The notes beneath the pieces are model-generated. The model was not told the DNA's origin. It did no database searches and was given only the letters and a program-made list of their open reading frames with translations. The position numbers were made by a program, and so were the translations under genes. Shown in pieces: positions 7,536 to 16,523 of a stretch of 64,000 nt of DNA (within the stretch, counting starts at the first letter, position 1; each line of letters begins with the position of its first letter). Source of the DNA: Thalassobaculum_A sp040219615. GTDB lineage: Bacteria > Pseudomonadota > Alphaproteobacteria > Thalassobaculales > Thalassobaculaceae. Where the stretch lies: contig NZ_JAVJSE010000008.1 of NCBI RefSeq assembly GCF_040219615.1, positions 124,001-188,000 of the forward strand, written 5' to 3'.

Positions 7536-9383
7536 TCACCCCTCCCGCACGAAATGCTCCGCCCCCACCTGCACCATCGGCGCCGGCTGCGGTTCCCAGC
7601 CGAGCGGCCGCACCGGGCTCTTGATCTCCTCGGTCATCAGGCCGCCGCGCGCGCGGCGCAGGCTCGGGTCCGGCACCGGCACCGCGGCGATCAGCCGCTT
7701 CGTGTACTCGTGCTGCGGGTTGTCGAGCACGGCGGCGCGCGGCCCGATCTCGACGATCTCGCCGAGATACATCACCGCGACCCGGTGGCTGATGCGCTCG
7801 ACCACCGCGATGTCGTGGCTGATGAACAGGTAGGCGAGGCCCATCTCGGCCTGCAGCTCCATCATCAGGTTGATGACCTGGGCCTTGATCGAGACGTCGA
7901 GGGCCGAGACCGACTCGTCGGCCACCAGCACCTTCGGCTGCAGGGCGAGCGAGCGGGCGATGCAGATGCGCTGGCGCTGGCCGCCGGAGAACTCGTGTGG
8001 GAAGCGGATGGCGTGGTCCGGCTCGAGCCCGACCCTGAGCAGCAGCTCGGCGACCCGGCGGTCGGCCGCGGCTCCCTCGGCGATGCCGTGCACCACGATC
8101 GGCTCGCGCAGGGCGGCGCCGACGGTCTTGCGCGGGTTCAGGCTGCCATAGGGGTCCTGGAAGATCATCTGCAGCCGGCGGCGCACGGCCCGCAGGTCGG
8201 CCTTGCCGAGCTCCATCAGGTCCTGGCCCTCGAAGCGGATGGTGCCGGCGGCCGGCTCGACCAGCCGCAGGATCGAGCGGCCGGTGGTCGACTTGCCGCA
8301 GCCGCTCTCGCCGACCAGCGCCAGGGTCTCGCCGGCGCGCAGGCTGAACGACACGTCCTCGACCGCGTGCACCGCGCCGACCGGCCGGCCGAGCAGGCCG
8401 CCGCGCACCGCGAAGCGGGTGGTCAGGCCGGCGACCTCCAGGATCGGCGCGCCGCGGCGGTCGGGCTCGTCCTCGGGCTCGGGGGCGGCGGTGTCGATCA
8501 CGCCGATCTCGCCCTCGCTGCGGCGCAGGTCGACGTTCGGGAAGCGCCGCGGCATGGCGTGGCCGCGCAGGGACCCGAGCTTCGGCACCGCGGTCAGCAG
8601 CTGCTTCGTATAGGGGTGCCCGGGGGCGGCGAACAGCCGCTCGGCGGTGGCCTCCTCGACCTTCTCGCCGCGCCACATCACCACCACGCGGTCGGCGATC
8701 TCGGCGACCACGCCCATGTCGTGGGTGATGAACATCACCGACATGCCGATCTCGGCCTGCAGTTCGCGGATCAGGCCGAGGATCTGCGCCTGGATGGTGA
8801 CGTCGAGCGCGGTGGTCGGCTCGTCGGCGATCAGCAGCTTCGGCCGGCAGGCCAGCGCGATGGCGATCATGACGCGCTGGCGCATGCCGCCGGAGAAGGT
8901 GTGCGGGAATTCCGTGAAGCGGCGGGCGGCGTCGGGGATGCGCACCAGGTCGAACAGCCGGAGCGCCTCGCGGTCGGCGTCGGCCACCGTCATGCCGCGG
9001 TGCCGGCGCAGCGCCTCGGAGACCTGGAAGCCGACGGTCAGCACCGGGTTCAGGCTGGTCATCGGCTCCTGGAAGATCATGCCGATCTCGCCGCCGCGCA
9101 CGTCGCGCATGCGCTCCTCGGAGAGGTCCGGCAGGTTGCGGCCCTCGAGCTCGATGCGCCCGAGGATGCGGCCGTTGGCGGTCGGCACCAGCCGCATGAT
9201 CGACAGCGCGGTCACGCTCTTGCCGGAGCCGGACTCGCCGACCACCGCCACGGTCTCGCGCTCGCCGATGTCGAAGGACACGTCGTCGACCACGGTCTTC
9301 CACTCGCCGCCGACCCGGAACGCGGTCGACAGGCCGGCGACCCGCAGGACCGGGGCGGCCATCGGCTCGGCCTCGGCACTCAT
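7536..9383 (-). CDS. Dipeptide/opine-type ABC transporter, fused double ATP-binding subunit (DppD-DppF)
   Basis: 615 residues holding two complete ABC ATPases. The first has Walker A GESGSGKSVT, signature FSGGMRQRV and Walker B LLIADEPTTALD. The second has GESGCGKSTT, FSGGQRQRI and VLVADESVSALD. Each half ends with the C-terminal extension typical of oligopeptide/dipeptide/nickel importers (GHPYTKQLL, QHEYTKRLI). It powers uptake through the two permeases encoded directly upstream, with a 4-base overlap (ATGA at 9380-9383). As the last gene of the unit it has about 170 bases before the antitoxin gene. Confidence 0.95.
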   Translation of the reverse strand: MSAEAEPMAAPVLRVAGLSTAFRVGGEWKTVVDDVSFDIGERETVAVVGESGSGKSVTALSIMRLVPTANGRILGRIELEGRNLPDLSEERMRDVRGGEIGMIFQEPMTSLNPVLTVGFQVSEALRRHRGMTVADADREALRLFDLVRIPDAARRFTEFPHTFSGGMRQRVMIAIALACRPKLLIADEPTTALDVTIQAQILGLIRELQAEIGMSVMFITHDMGVVAEIADRVVVMWRGEKVEEATAERLFAAPGHPYTKQLLTAVPKLGSLRGHAMPRRFPNVDLRRSEGEIGVIDTAAPEPEDEPDRRGAPILEVAGLTTRFAVRGGLLGRPVGAVHAVEDVSFSLRAGETLALVGESGCGKSTTGRSILRLVEPAAGTIRFEGQDLMELGKADLRAVRRRLQMIFQDPYGSLNPRKTVGAALREPIVVHGIAEGAAADRRVAELLLRVGLEPDHAIRFPHEFSGGQRQRICIARSLALQPKVLVADESVSALDVSIKAQVINLMMELQAEMGLAYLFISHDIAVVERISHRVAVMYLGEIVEIGPRAAVLDNPQHEYTKRLIAAVPVPDPSLRRARGGLMTEEIKSPVRPLGWEPQPAPMVQVGAEHFVREG

Positions 9384-10303
9384 GACTCGCCCCTGAGCTT
9401 CGGGTCGATCGCGTCGCGCAGGCCGTCGCCCAGCAGGTTCAGGGCGAACACCACGATCAGGATCGCCAGGCTGGGGAACAGCGCCAGCCAGAAGCTGTCC
9501 AGGATGTTCTCGAAGCCCTCGCGGATCATGCCGCCCCAGGTGGCGGTCGGCGGCGACACCCCGAGGCCGATGAAGGCCAGCGAGGCCTCGACCCGGATCG
9601 CGGTCGCCATCCACAGCGAGCCCATCACCAGGATCTCCGGCAGGATGTTCGGCAGGATATGGCCCAGCATCAGGCGCAGGTCGGAATAGCCGAGCGAGCG
9701 GCCGGCCTCGACGAACTCGCGCTCCTTCACGGTCATGGTCGGGGCCCGGGCGATGCGGGCGAAGGGCGGGATCGCGGTCAGCGCGATGGCGATCACCAGG
9801 TTGGCGACGCTGGGGCCCAGCATGGCGACCACGATCAGCCCCAGGATCAGCGACGGGAACGCCAGCAGCACGTCCATGGTCTGCATGATCAGGATGTCGG
9901 CGCGGCCGCCGTAGTAGCCGGCGATCAGCCCGATCGCCGAGCCGATCACCATGGCGATGGCGATCGCCAGCAGGCCGATCACCAGCGAGATCCGGGCCCC
10001 CCAGATCAGCCGCGAGAGGATGTCGCGGCCGTAGTAGTCGGTGCCCATCCAGTGCTCGGCGGTCGGCGGCTTCAGGCGGTACAGGATGCTCTGGTCGAGC
10101 GGGTCGTGCGGGGCGATCCACGGCGCCAGGATGGCGATTACGCAGACCGCGGCGAACAGCCCGAGGCCGACCCAGGAGGTCTTGTTGGTGTTGAACGCGG
10201 CGATCAGGCCCTTCCAGGCGGCGACCGTGGTGGTCCGCCAGTAGGCGTGCCGCAGGTCCTGGTCGGGCAGGTCGCGGTCGGGCAGGGGGGAAGCGGTGCT
10301 CAT
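9380..10303 (-). CDS. ABC transporter permease, DppC type
   Basis: 307 residues with six predicted membrane helices. The N-terminal OppC-N segment ends APHDPLDQSILYRLKPPTAEHWMGTD in two parts, and the EAA loop that contacts the ATPase is seen at EAGRSLGYSDLRLMLGHILPN. The C-terminus NLLGDGLRDAIDPKLRG is characteristic of DppC/OppC/NikC permeases. It overlaps both neighbours by four bases, so the three membrane/ATPase genes are one translationally coupled unit. Confidence 0.95.
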   Translation of the reverse strand: MSTASPLPDRDLPDQDLRHAYWRTTTVAAWKGLIAAFNTNKTSWVGLGLFAAVCVIAILAPWIAPHDPLDQSILYRLKPPTAEHWMGTDYYGRDILSRLIWGARISLVIGLLAIAIAMVIGSAIGLIAGYYGGRADILIMQTMDVLLAFPSLILGLIVVAMLGPSVANLVIAIALTAIPPFARIARAPTMTVKEREFVEAGRSLGYSDLRLMLGHILPNILPEILVMGSLWMATAIRVEASLAFIGLGVSPPTATWGGMIREGFENILDSFWLALFPSLAILIVVFALNLLGDGLRDAIDPKLRGES

Positions 10304-11241
10304 TTGTACTTCACCCGCGGGTCGATCAGGCCGTAGGTCAGGTCGGTGAGCAGGTTCACCACCACCACGATCAGCGTGTAGATCACCATCATGCCCTGCA
10401 GCATGGTGTAGTCGCGCTGGTTCAGGGCGCCGACGATCAGCTTGCCCAGGCCCGGGCGGTTGAACACGATCTCGGTCAGCACCGAGTTGCCGATCAGGAT
10501 GCCGAGATAGAGGCCGACCACGGTGACCACCGGGATCATCGAGTTGCGCAGGCAGTGCCGCCAGATGATGGTGGCGAAGGCGATGCCCTTGGCCTGGGCG
10601 GTGCGCACGTAGTCCTGGCCCAGCACCTCCAGCATCGACGAGCGCGACACCCGGGTGATGTAGGCGGCCATGATCAGGCCGAGATTGATCGCCGGCAGCG
10701 CCAGGTCGCGCATGCGGTCGGCGAAGGTCGTGCCCTGGCCGGAGCTGATCACCGGGAACCAGTTCAGCTGGATCGCGAACACCAGCAGCAGCAGCACCGC
10801 CGACACGAAGGCCGGGAACGACAGGCCGAGCAGCGAGGCCAGGCGGGTGACGTAGTCCGGCAGCTGGTTGCGCCGGACCGCCGACCAGACGCCCAGCGGC
10901 ACGCCGATGATCGCGCCCAGCACCAGCGACACGAAGGTCAGCTCCAGGGTGGCCGGCAGCACCTTCAGGATCTCGGCGATCACCGGCCGGCCGGACACCA
11001 TCGAGGTGCCCCAGTCGCCGGTCAGCACTCCGGCCATGAACTCGACGTACTGCACAGGCAGCGGCCGATCGAGGCCGAGCCGGGCGCGCAACGCCTCGAT
11101 CGCCTGCATGCTGGCCTGGTCGCCCAGGATCACCATGGCCGGGTCGCCCGGCAGGATCCGGACGATGAAGAACACGATGGTCAGCACCGCGAACAGCGTG
11201 ACCACCGCGAAGCCGAGCCGCCTGAGGACGAAACCGCTCAT
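10300..11241 (-). CDS. ABC transporter permease, DppB type
   Basis: 313 residues. The start VLRRLGFAVVTLFAVLTIVFF and RILPGDPA, and the end LTDLTYGLIDPRVKY, are hallmarks of DppB/OppB permeases. The coupling loop is DYVRTAQAKGI followed by a histidine-containing WRHCLRNSMIP. It forms the transmembrane channel with the DppC-type subunit. The binding-protein gene lies 220 bases upstream, separated by an inverted pair of intergenic repeats. Confidence 0.95.
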   Translation of the reverse strand: MSGFVLRRLGFAVVTLFAVLTIVFFIVRILPGDPAMVILGDQASMQAIEALRARLGLDRPLPVQYVEFMAGVLTGDWGTSMVSGRPVIAEILKVLPATLELTFVSLVLGAIIGVPLGVWSAVRRNQLPDYVTRLASLLGLSFPAFVSAVLLLLVFAIQLNWFPVISSGQGTTFADRMRDLALPAINLGLIMAAYITRVSRSSMLEVLGQDYVRTAQAKGIAFATIIWRHCLRNSMIPVVTVVGLYLGILIGNSVLTEIVFNRPGLGKLIVGALNQRDYTMLQGMMVIYTLIVVVVNLLTDLTYGLIDPRVKYK

Positions 11242-11284
11242 CCGCTCATCCCGGGTGTGTCCTCATGATTGCGCCCGTCGTTTC

Positions 11285-11427
11285 GTGGGTCCCGGCTCGA
11301 CCGTGCCGGGGCGGCGCGCCCGTCCGGAATGACGTGGGGCAGGGAACGGACCGTCGCTGTCCGCAGCCCTCTTCCCATTCGTCATTCCGGACCGAGCCGC
11401 CGGAGGCGGAGCGGAGCCGGAACCCAC
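11285..11427. repeat. Inverted pair of intergenic palindromic repeat (copies A and B)
   Basis: Copy A (11285-11334) runs GTGGGTCCCGG ... TCCGGAATGACG; copy B (11380-11427) is its inverse, CGTCATTCCGGA ... GCCGGAACCCAC. Together they make a large palindrome between the permease and the binding-protein genes. In a polycistronic transcript such a structure could stabilise or separate the binding-protein message; that is inference. Confidence 0.75.
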
Positions 11428-11460
11428 CGGCCGCTCCGCGCTTCCGATCGGTCCGCAGCC

Positions 11461-12999
11461 CTACTTGAACTGCGCCATCTCGGTGACCGGCGGGCTGAGG
11501 TTCAGCGAGCCCTTCACGTCGACGCCCAGGTCGAGGTTCGACTTCCAGGCCCACAGCTGCAGGTTCTGGTAGACCGGAACCGCGCAGACCGCCGCCATGA
11601 TCTTCTGCTGGGCGGTCTTCCACAGTTCGAGCTGCTTCTTCGGGTCCGGCTCGACCCGGGCGGCCCGGATCTCCTTATCCGCCACGTCGCAGTGCGAGAA
11701 GTTGGTCACCGCGGTCGGCGTGCCGACGGTCGAGGCGGAGTCGAAGAACTGGGTCAGGTACACGTCGGCGATCGGGAACCGCGCCGCCGAGTAGTGCACC
11801 ACCTGGCTCAGGTCCTTGCGGATCTGGGCGTGGAAGGTGGCGTGCTCGACCGTGGTGATCTCCAGGTTGATGTTGGCCTCCTTGAGGAGCGCCTGCACCG
11901 CCTCGATGGTCGACAGCATGCCCGGCAGGGTGGTGTGGATCGCCTTGATGGTGACTCCGTCCGGGAAGCCGGCCTCGGCCAGCAGCGCCTTGGCCTTGGC
12001 GACGTCGAACGGGTACTGCGGGACGTCGTCGGTGTAGCCGAGATAGCCCTCGGGAACGACCGAGACCGACGGCCGGGTAACCGCCTCGCCCTTGAACTTG
12101 ACCATGGTGTCGCGGTCGATCGCATGGGCGACCGCCTGCCGGACCTTCAGGTTGTCGAGCGGCGGCATGGTCATGTTGAGGCTGAGCACCGACATCTCGC
12201 CGGGCTCCATCACCGCCACCGTGGTGTTCGGGATCTTGCTGATCCGCTCGACCCAGGTCTGGTCCTGCTTGCCGTAGATCATGTCGATCTCGCCGGACTG
12301 GAAGGCCAGGTCGCGGCTCGCGTCCGACGGGATGTAGCGGTAGTAGATCTCCTTCAGCTTCGGCGCGCCGCGGAAATAGGCGTCGTTGGCCACCAGCTTC
12401 ACGTATTGCTGCGGCTGGTACTCGGCGAACATGAACGGGCCGGTGCCGATCGGCGTGCGCTCGTACTGCGCGCCCAGGTCCTCGACCGCGTCCTTACAGA
12501 CCATGTTGCCGCCGTGATACGGCACCAGCAGGCCGAGCAGGCTCGGCACCGGGTTGGCGAGGGTGATCCTGACCTCGTATTTGCCGGTCGCCTCGACCGA
12601 CTTCAGGGCCGCGTAGTCCTTCGAGAAGCTGGAACTGTCCTTGTTGGACGCCCGGTTGATCGAGAACACCGCGTCCTCGGCGTCGAACTCGCCGTACTTG
12701 CCGTGGCACTGCACGCCCTGGCGCAGCTTGAAGGTCCAGGTCAGCCCGTCCTCCGAGGCGGTCCAGCTCTCGGCCAGGTCCGGCTCGATGTCGCCCGGGC
12801 TGGCGCGCCCCGGCTTGATCCGCACCAGGCCGTTGAACATCCAGTGCAGCAGCCCCTTGTCGGGCGTGGTGGTCGCGAGGTGCGGGTCCAGCTTGCCGGC
12901 GTCGGCGGTCGCGCTGCCGACGTTCAGCGTGGTGCCGGCGGCATGCGCCGTGCTGATCCCGGCCACCATCACGGCGGCCGTCAGTACCTGTCGAAGCAT
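11461..12999 (-). CDS. ABC transporter periplasmic substrate-binding protein (SBP_bac_5)
   Basis: 512 residues from the preferred ATG, with a signal peptide (MLRQVLTAAVMVAGISTAHA, cleaved after AHA). The mature protein starts GTTLNVGSATADAGKLDPHL and has the peptide-binding-protein pattern: DIEPDLAESWTASEDGLTWTFKLRQG, DAVFSINRA, IGTGPFMFAEYQPQ and VRQAVAHAID. It captures the substrate in the periplasm for the downstream permeases. An ATG six codons earlier is possible but would spoil the signal peptide. Ligand type (dipeptide, opine, other) is not readable; the neighbouring flavoprotein dehydrogenases suggest an N-substituted or imino acid. Confidence 0.93.
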   Translation of the reverse strand: MLRQVLTAAVMVAGISTAHAAGTTLNVGSATADAGKLDPHLATTTPDKGLLHWMFNGLVRIKPGRASPGDIEPDLAESWTASEDGLTWTFKLRQGVQCHGKYGEFDAEDAVFSINRASNKDSSSFSKDYAALKSVEATGKYEVRITLANPVPSLLGLLVPYHGGNMVCKDAVEDLGAQYERTPIGTGPFMFAEYQPQQYVKLVANDAYFRGAPKLKEIYYRYIPSDASRDLAFQSGEIDMIYGKQDQTWVERISKIPNTTVAVMEPGEMSVLSLNMTMPPLDNLKVRQAVAHAIDRDTMVKFKGEAVTRPSVSVVPEGYLGYTDDVPQYPFDVAKAKALLAEAGFPDGVTIKAIHTTLPGMLSTIEAVQALLKEANINLEITTVEHATFHAQIRKDLSQVVHYSAARFPIADVYLTQFFDSASTVGTPTAVTNFSHCDVADKEIRAARVEPDPKKQLELWKTAQQKIMAAVCAVPVYQNLQLWAWKSNLDLGVDVKGSLNLSPPVTEMAQFK

Positions 13000-13092
13000 C
13001 GTCTTGCCCCCTGTCATGGATGAGAGTTTGAGAATTATTGGTTAAGGGCATTAGACACCGGGGAGGGAGCGCGGGGCAACGCCCGTCGGCTC

Positions 13093-13198
13093 GTGGGTCG
13101 ATCGCCCTTCGCTCCGGGATGACGAATGAGAGAGTGTCGACGACCTTCCCCTTCGTCATTCCGGAGAACTCGCGTCAGCGAGTGGCTCCGGGACCCAC
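13093..13198. repeat. Inverted pair of intergenic palindromic repeat (copies C and D)
   Basis: Copy C (13093-13124) is GTGGGTCGAT ... CTCCGGGATGACG. Copy D (13154-13198) is CGTCATTCCGGAG ... CTCCGGGACCCAC with an internal hairpin ACTCGC-GTCA-GCGAGT. The pair ends 11 bases from the stop codon of the GIY-YIG gene. Confidence 0.8.
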
Positions 13199-13209
13199 CC
13201 GCTGCTCCG

Positions 13210-13512
13210 TCACTCAGTCCCGGTCAGCGCCGGATACAGGTCCCGCCACTCCGGGTTGGTGCCCTCGATCAGTGCGATCTTGTAGCGCCTCGGCCAGTCC
13301 TTCAGCCGCTTCTCGCGCCGGATCGCTGCGGCCATGTCTGGCAGGGGTTCGTACCAGACCAGCCGGTCGACCCGGTAGCGGGCGCAGAACCCCGAGGGAC
13401 GCTCGCGGTGGACCCAGACCCGTCGGATCAGATCTGCCGTGACGCCGACGTAGAGCGTGCCGCCGCGCTTCGACGCCAGGATGTAGACGCAAGGTCGGAG
13501 CAGCCTCGACAT
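13210..13512 (-). CDS. Single-domain GIY-YIG endonuclease
   Basis: 100 residues, one GIY-YIG domain and nothing else (COG2827 type). The two beta-strands read CVYILASKRGGTLYVGVT (GIY as VYI, YIG as YVG). They are followed by the conserved Arg in LIRRVWVHRE, KRL and the metal-binding Glu in RREKRLKDWPRRYK. Domain proteins of this size are abundant and poorly characterised in alphaproteobacteria. It is bracketed by two inverted pairs of the same palindromic repeat (13093-13198 and 13558-13672). No good Shine-Dalgarno is seen before the ATG. Confidence 0.92.
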   Translation of the reverse strand: MSRLLRPCVYILASKRGGTLYVGVTADLIRRVWVHRERPSGFCARYRVDRLVWYEPLPDMAAAIRREKRLKDWPRRYKIALIEGTNPEWRDLYPALTGTE

Positions 13513-13557
13513 GCCGGCCGATATGGACGGATCGTAGCCGTTTCGGCCCGTCGCCCC

Positions 13558-13672
13558 GTGGGTCCCGGAGCCACTCGCTGTCGCGAATCCTCCGGGATGA
13601 CGAGGATGTGGTCGTCCCCTCTCCCTTCGTCATCCCGAAGAGTCCGCGCGAGCGGGCGGCTCCGGGATCCAC
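13558..13672. repeat. Inverted pair of intergenic palindromic repeat (copies E and F)
   Basis: Copy E (13558-13602) is GTGGGTCCCGGAG ... CTCCGGGATGACG; copy F (13628-13672) is CGTCATCCCGAAG ... CTCCGGGATCCAC with a GCGCG-centred hairpin. It sits between the GIY-YIG start (13512) and the stop of the flavoprotein gene (13688), mirroring the C-D pair on the other side. Confidence 0.8.
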
Positions 13673-13687
13673 CGGCCGCCTCGGCGC

Positions 13688-14812
13688 TCAGGCGAACCGC
13701 TCCACCGCGAACGGCGCGAGGTCGAAGCCGTGGTTGCGACCGCGGGCGAGGTCGGCGACCACCTCGCCGATCAGCGGGCACAGCGCGAAGCCGTGGCCGG
13801 AGAACGCGAAGGCGTGGATCAGGCCGGGCACGGTGCGGCTCGGCCCCAGCACCGGCAGGTCGTCGGCGGCGATGCCCTCGATGCCGCACCAGGTGCGGAC
13901 CACCCGGGCGTCGGCCAAAATCGGGAACAGCCGCACGGCGTTGGCCAGGTTCTGGGTCACCCCGGCGAAGTCCAGGTCGCTGTCGCCGGTCGCCAGGTCG
14001 GCGCGGCCCTCGAAGCCGCCGCCGATCACCACGGTGCCGTGCTCGGACTGCTTGAGCGACAGCTTGCGGCCATGGGTGCCGATCACCGGTTTCACGAAGG
14101 CCGGCACCGGCTCGGTCACGGTCATCTGCAGGGCCACAGGGCGGACCTTCACGGCCTCGCCGACCGCGGCGGCCAGCCCGGCGCCCCAGGCGCCGGCGGC
14201 GTTGACGGCGACCCGGGCCCGCAGCTCGGCGCCGCCGGCCAGGGCGACGACCACACCGCCCGGCTCGGCGGTCACCGCCTCGGCCGACGTGTTCTCGCGG
14301 ATCGTCACGCCGAGCGACCGGGCGGTCCGGCGGAAGGCATGGACCGAGCGCAGCGGGTCGGCGAAGCCGTCGTCCTCGACCACCAGCGCGCCCCGGCAGT
14401 GGTCGGCCAGGGACGGCACCCGGGCATACAGCGCGTCGCGGCCGATCAGTTTCTCGTGGTCCCACCCCAGGTCGCGGGTGCGGGCCAGCCGCGCCTCCAG
14501 GCCGGCCATCGCCTCCTCGTCCTCGGCCACCCGGACCTGGCTGGACTCGGCGTAGCCGCAATGGTCGCCGAACAGCTCCGGCGCGCGGCGCCACAGTTCC
14601 AGGGCCCTGCGGGCCAGCGCGATCTCCGCCGGGTGGCGGTTCAGCGAGCGCACCCCGCCGGCGCTGGCGCTGGAGGCGTGGCGGCCGCAGGTCCTGGCCT
14701 CGACCAGGGTCACCGACAGCCCGGCGCGGGCGGCGGCGACCGCGGCCGACAGCCCGATCAGGCCGCCGCCGATCACGGCCAGGTCGACGCGGTCCGGTCC
14801 TGCGGCGGTCAT
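13688..14812 (-). CDS. DAO-type FAD-dependent dehydrogenase, beta subunit of a heteromeric amino acid/opine dehydrogenase
   Basis: 374 residues with an N-terminal Rossmann fold (LAVIGGGLIGLSAAVAAARAG, FAD-binding GxGxxG type) and the C-terminal DAO signature (GIEGIAADDLPVLGPS, AFAFSGHGFALCPLIGE). This class oxidises amino or imino acids at the C-N bond and passes electrons to the membrane, often as the beta chain of hydrogen-cyanide-synthase/opine-oxidase/hydroxyproline-dehydrogenase complexes. The ATG at 14812 overlaps the upstream stop (TGATG) and has GGAGGA seven bases before it. The gene is last in the flavoprotein operon. Confidence 0.9.
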   Translation of the reverse strand: MTAAGPDRVDLAVIGGGLIGLSAAVAAARAGLSVTLVEARTCGRHASSASAGGVRSLNRHPAEIALARRALELWRRAPELFGDHCGYAESSQVRVAEDEEAMAGLEARLARTRDLGWDHEKLIGRDALYARVPSLADHCRGALVVEDDGFADPLRSVHAFRRTARSLGVTIRENTSAEAVTAEPGGVVVALAGGAELRARVAVNAAGAWGAGLAAAVGEAVKVRPVALQMTVTEPVPAFVKPVIGTHGRKLSLKQSEHGTVVIGGGFEGRADLATGDSDLDFAGVTQNLANAVRLFPILADARVVRTWCGIEGIAADDLPVLGPSRTVPGLIHAFAFSGHGFALCPLIGEVVADLARGRNHGFDLAPFAVERFA

Positions 14813-16221
14813 CACCATTCCTCCGGGTCGCGGGCGTCGGCAGCGGCGGCGAGCGTCGCGAAGGCCGCCATCGGCACCGGCTTCAGCGGCGGCCGGATTC
14901 GCAGGGCGCCGACCTCGGCGACCGTCCGGCCGGTCTCGCGGGCGACGACCTGCGACAGCAACTGCCCGCACATCCGGCCCTGGCAGGCGCCCATGCCGCA
15001 GCGGGTCGCGGTCTTGGTGCGGTTCGGGCCATGCGCCCCGGCGGCGACGGCCTGCCGGATCCCGCCGGCGGTCACCTCCTCGCAGCGGCAGACCACGGTC
15101 GTGTCGGCGAGCCCGTCCGACGGGTCGCGCGGCGGGTACAGCGCGTCGATCAGCCGGCGGGCGGCGCCGAGCCGGGCGCGCTGCCGCAGCAGGGAGGCCG
15201 CCCGACTGCGGAACGCCTGCTCCGGCACCGACCCGAGGGTCCGCAGCACGTCGAGCGCGGCCAGCCGGCCGGACACCAGGGCGACGTCGGCGCCCGCGAT
15301 CCCGGCGCCGTCGCCGGCGATCCAGACGCCGGTCCGCGAGCTCCGGCCGAAGTCGTCCGCCACCGGCTCGAAGCAGCGCCGGTCGTCGCGCCACACGTGG
15401 TCGAGCCGCAGCAGCCGGGTGACCTGGGTGTTCGGCACCACCCCGTCATGCAGGCCGAGCAGGCGGCAGGGCAGGGTGTGCTCGCCGCGGTCGTCGGCGA
15501 ACCGGACAGCCTCGACCCGGCCGTCGCCGATCGCCGCCAAGTCGCGCACGCCGCGATACACCCTGACCCCCGACAGCGCGTGCCGTGCCAGCAGCAGGAG
15601 CCCGCGACCCAGGGTGACCGGATCGCCCAGCAGGGCCGTCGGAAGCATCCCGGCAAGGGGGGGCACGGAGCGGATGGGCGGCCCGGTGTCCAGCACCGCC
15701 GACACGGTTCCGCCGGCCGCGGCGACCTGCGCCAGATAGAGCAGCGGCAGCGGCCCGTGCCCGGCGACCACCAGGCCGCCGCCGTCCCGGCCGGGCAGCA
15801 GCCCGCCGGTCTTCAGGGCGGTCTGCAGGGCGCCGACGCCGAGCACCCCGGGCAGGGTCCAGCCCGGGATCGGCACCGGCCGCTCCATCGCCCCGGTCGC
15901 CAGCACCAGCGCCCGCGCCCGGGTCCGGCCGAGCTCGCCCCGGCTCATCCAGGTCAGCGTCGGGCCGTCGTCGTCGAAGGCGACCTCCACCAGGGTGGTG
16001 CCGGTCCGCAGGACGGTGCCGCCTGACCGGACCTGCCGGATCAGGTCGAGGCCGGCCCGGTCGCCGCCGCGCGCTTCCAGACTGCGCCAGACCTGCCCGC
16101 CGGGCGCCGGCTGCTCGTCGATCAGCACGGTGCGCAGGCCGCCGCCGGACGCCGCGGCCGCCGCCGACAGCCCGGCCGGCCCGGCGCCGACGATCGCCAG
16201 GTCGACGCTCTCAACGGTCAT
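14812..16221 (-). CDS. FAD/NAD(P)-binding oxidoreductase with BFD-type [2Fe-2S] domain (HcnB/OoxA-like alpha subunit)
   Basis: 469 residues. Residues 1-370 are a pyridine-nucleotide-disulfide-type flavoprotein (LAIVGAGPAGLSAAAAASGGG, second nucleotide site LVVAGHGPLPLLYLAQ). From about 380 a BFD-like Fer2_BFD domain with CRC and CGMGACQGRMC supplies four Cys for a [2Fe-2S] cluster. This architecture is typical of the alpha subunit of HCN synthase, octopine/nopaline oxidase and D-hydroxyproline dehydrogenase. It is coupled to both neighbours (TGATG downstream, 11-base overlap upstream), supporting one complex. Confidence 0.92.
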   Translation of the reverse strand: MTVESVDLAIVGAGPAGLSAAAAASGGGLRTVLIDEQPAPGGQVWRSLEARGGDRAGLDLIRQVRSGGTVLRTGTTLVEVAFDDDGPTLTWMSRGELGRTRARALVLATGAMERPVPIPGWTLPGVLGVGALQTALKTGGLLPGRDGGGLVVAGHGPLPLLYLAQVAAAGGTVSAVLDTGPPIRSVPPLAGMLPTALLGDPVTLGRGLLLLARHALSGVRVYRGVRDLAAIGDGRVEAVRFADDRGEHTLPCRLLGLHDGVVPNTQVTRLLRLDHVWRDDRRCFEPVADDFGRSSRTGVWIAGDGAGIAGADVALVSGRLAALDVLRTLGSVPEQAFRSRAASLLRQRARLGAARRLIDALYPPRDPSDGLADTTVVCRCEEVTAGGIRQAVAAGAHGPNRTKTATRCGMGACQGRMCGQLLSQVVARETGRTVAEVGALRIRPPLKPVPMAAFATLAAAADARDPEEW

Positions 16222-16513
16222 GCCGGGCCTCCGCGGCGCGGGCGGTACGCACGACCAGTCCCTCGCGGACCGGTTCCAGGCAGGCCTGGGCTTGGCGGCG
16301 GCCGTCGATCTCGCACAGGCAGCCGAAGCACGTCCCGATCAGGCAGTAGGGCGCGACCGTGTTGCCGGTCTTGCCGCTCGCGGCGAAGGCGGCGCAGCCG
16401 ACCGCCAGCAGCGCGGTCGCGACGCTGTCGCCGGCGACCGCCGCGACCGGCTCGCCGTCGACCTCGATGGTCACCCGGGCGCCGGCCGGGGCCCTGCGCA
16501 GGAAGCTGTTCAT
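16211..16513 (-). CDS. Small [2Fe-2S] protein (HcnA/OoxB-like gamma subunit)
   Basis: 100 residues with one Fer2 (ferredoxin-type) domain. TIEVDGEPVAAVAGDSVATALLA is the ubiquitin-like start; CLIGTCFGCLCEIDG gives the C-x4-C-x2-C cluster residues and QACL the fourth Cys. It is the usual third, small subunit in HCN-synthase-type and opine-oxidase-type complexes, carrying electrons between flavins. A GAGG lies 8 bases before the ATG. Its end overlaps the alpha subunit start by 11 bases. Confidence 0.92.
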   Translation of the reverse strand: MNSFLRRAPAGARVTIEVDGEPVAAVAGDSVATALLAVGCAAFAASGKTGNTVAPYCLIGTCFGCLCEIDGRRQAQACLEPVREGLVVRTARAAEARHDR

Positions 16514-16523
16514 CCGAGCGCCC

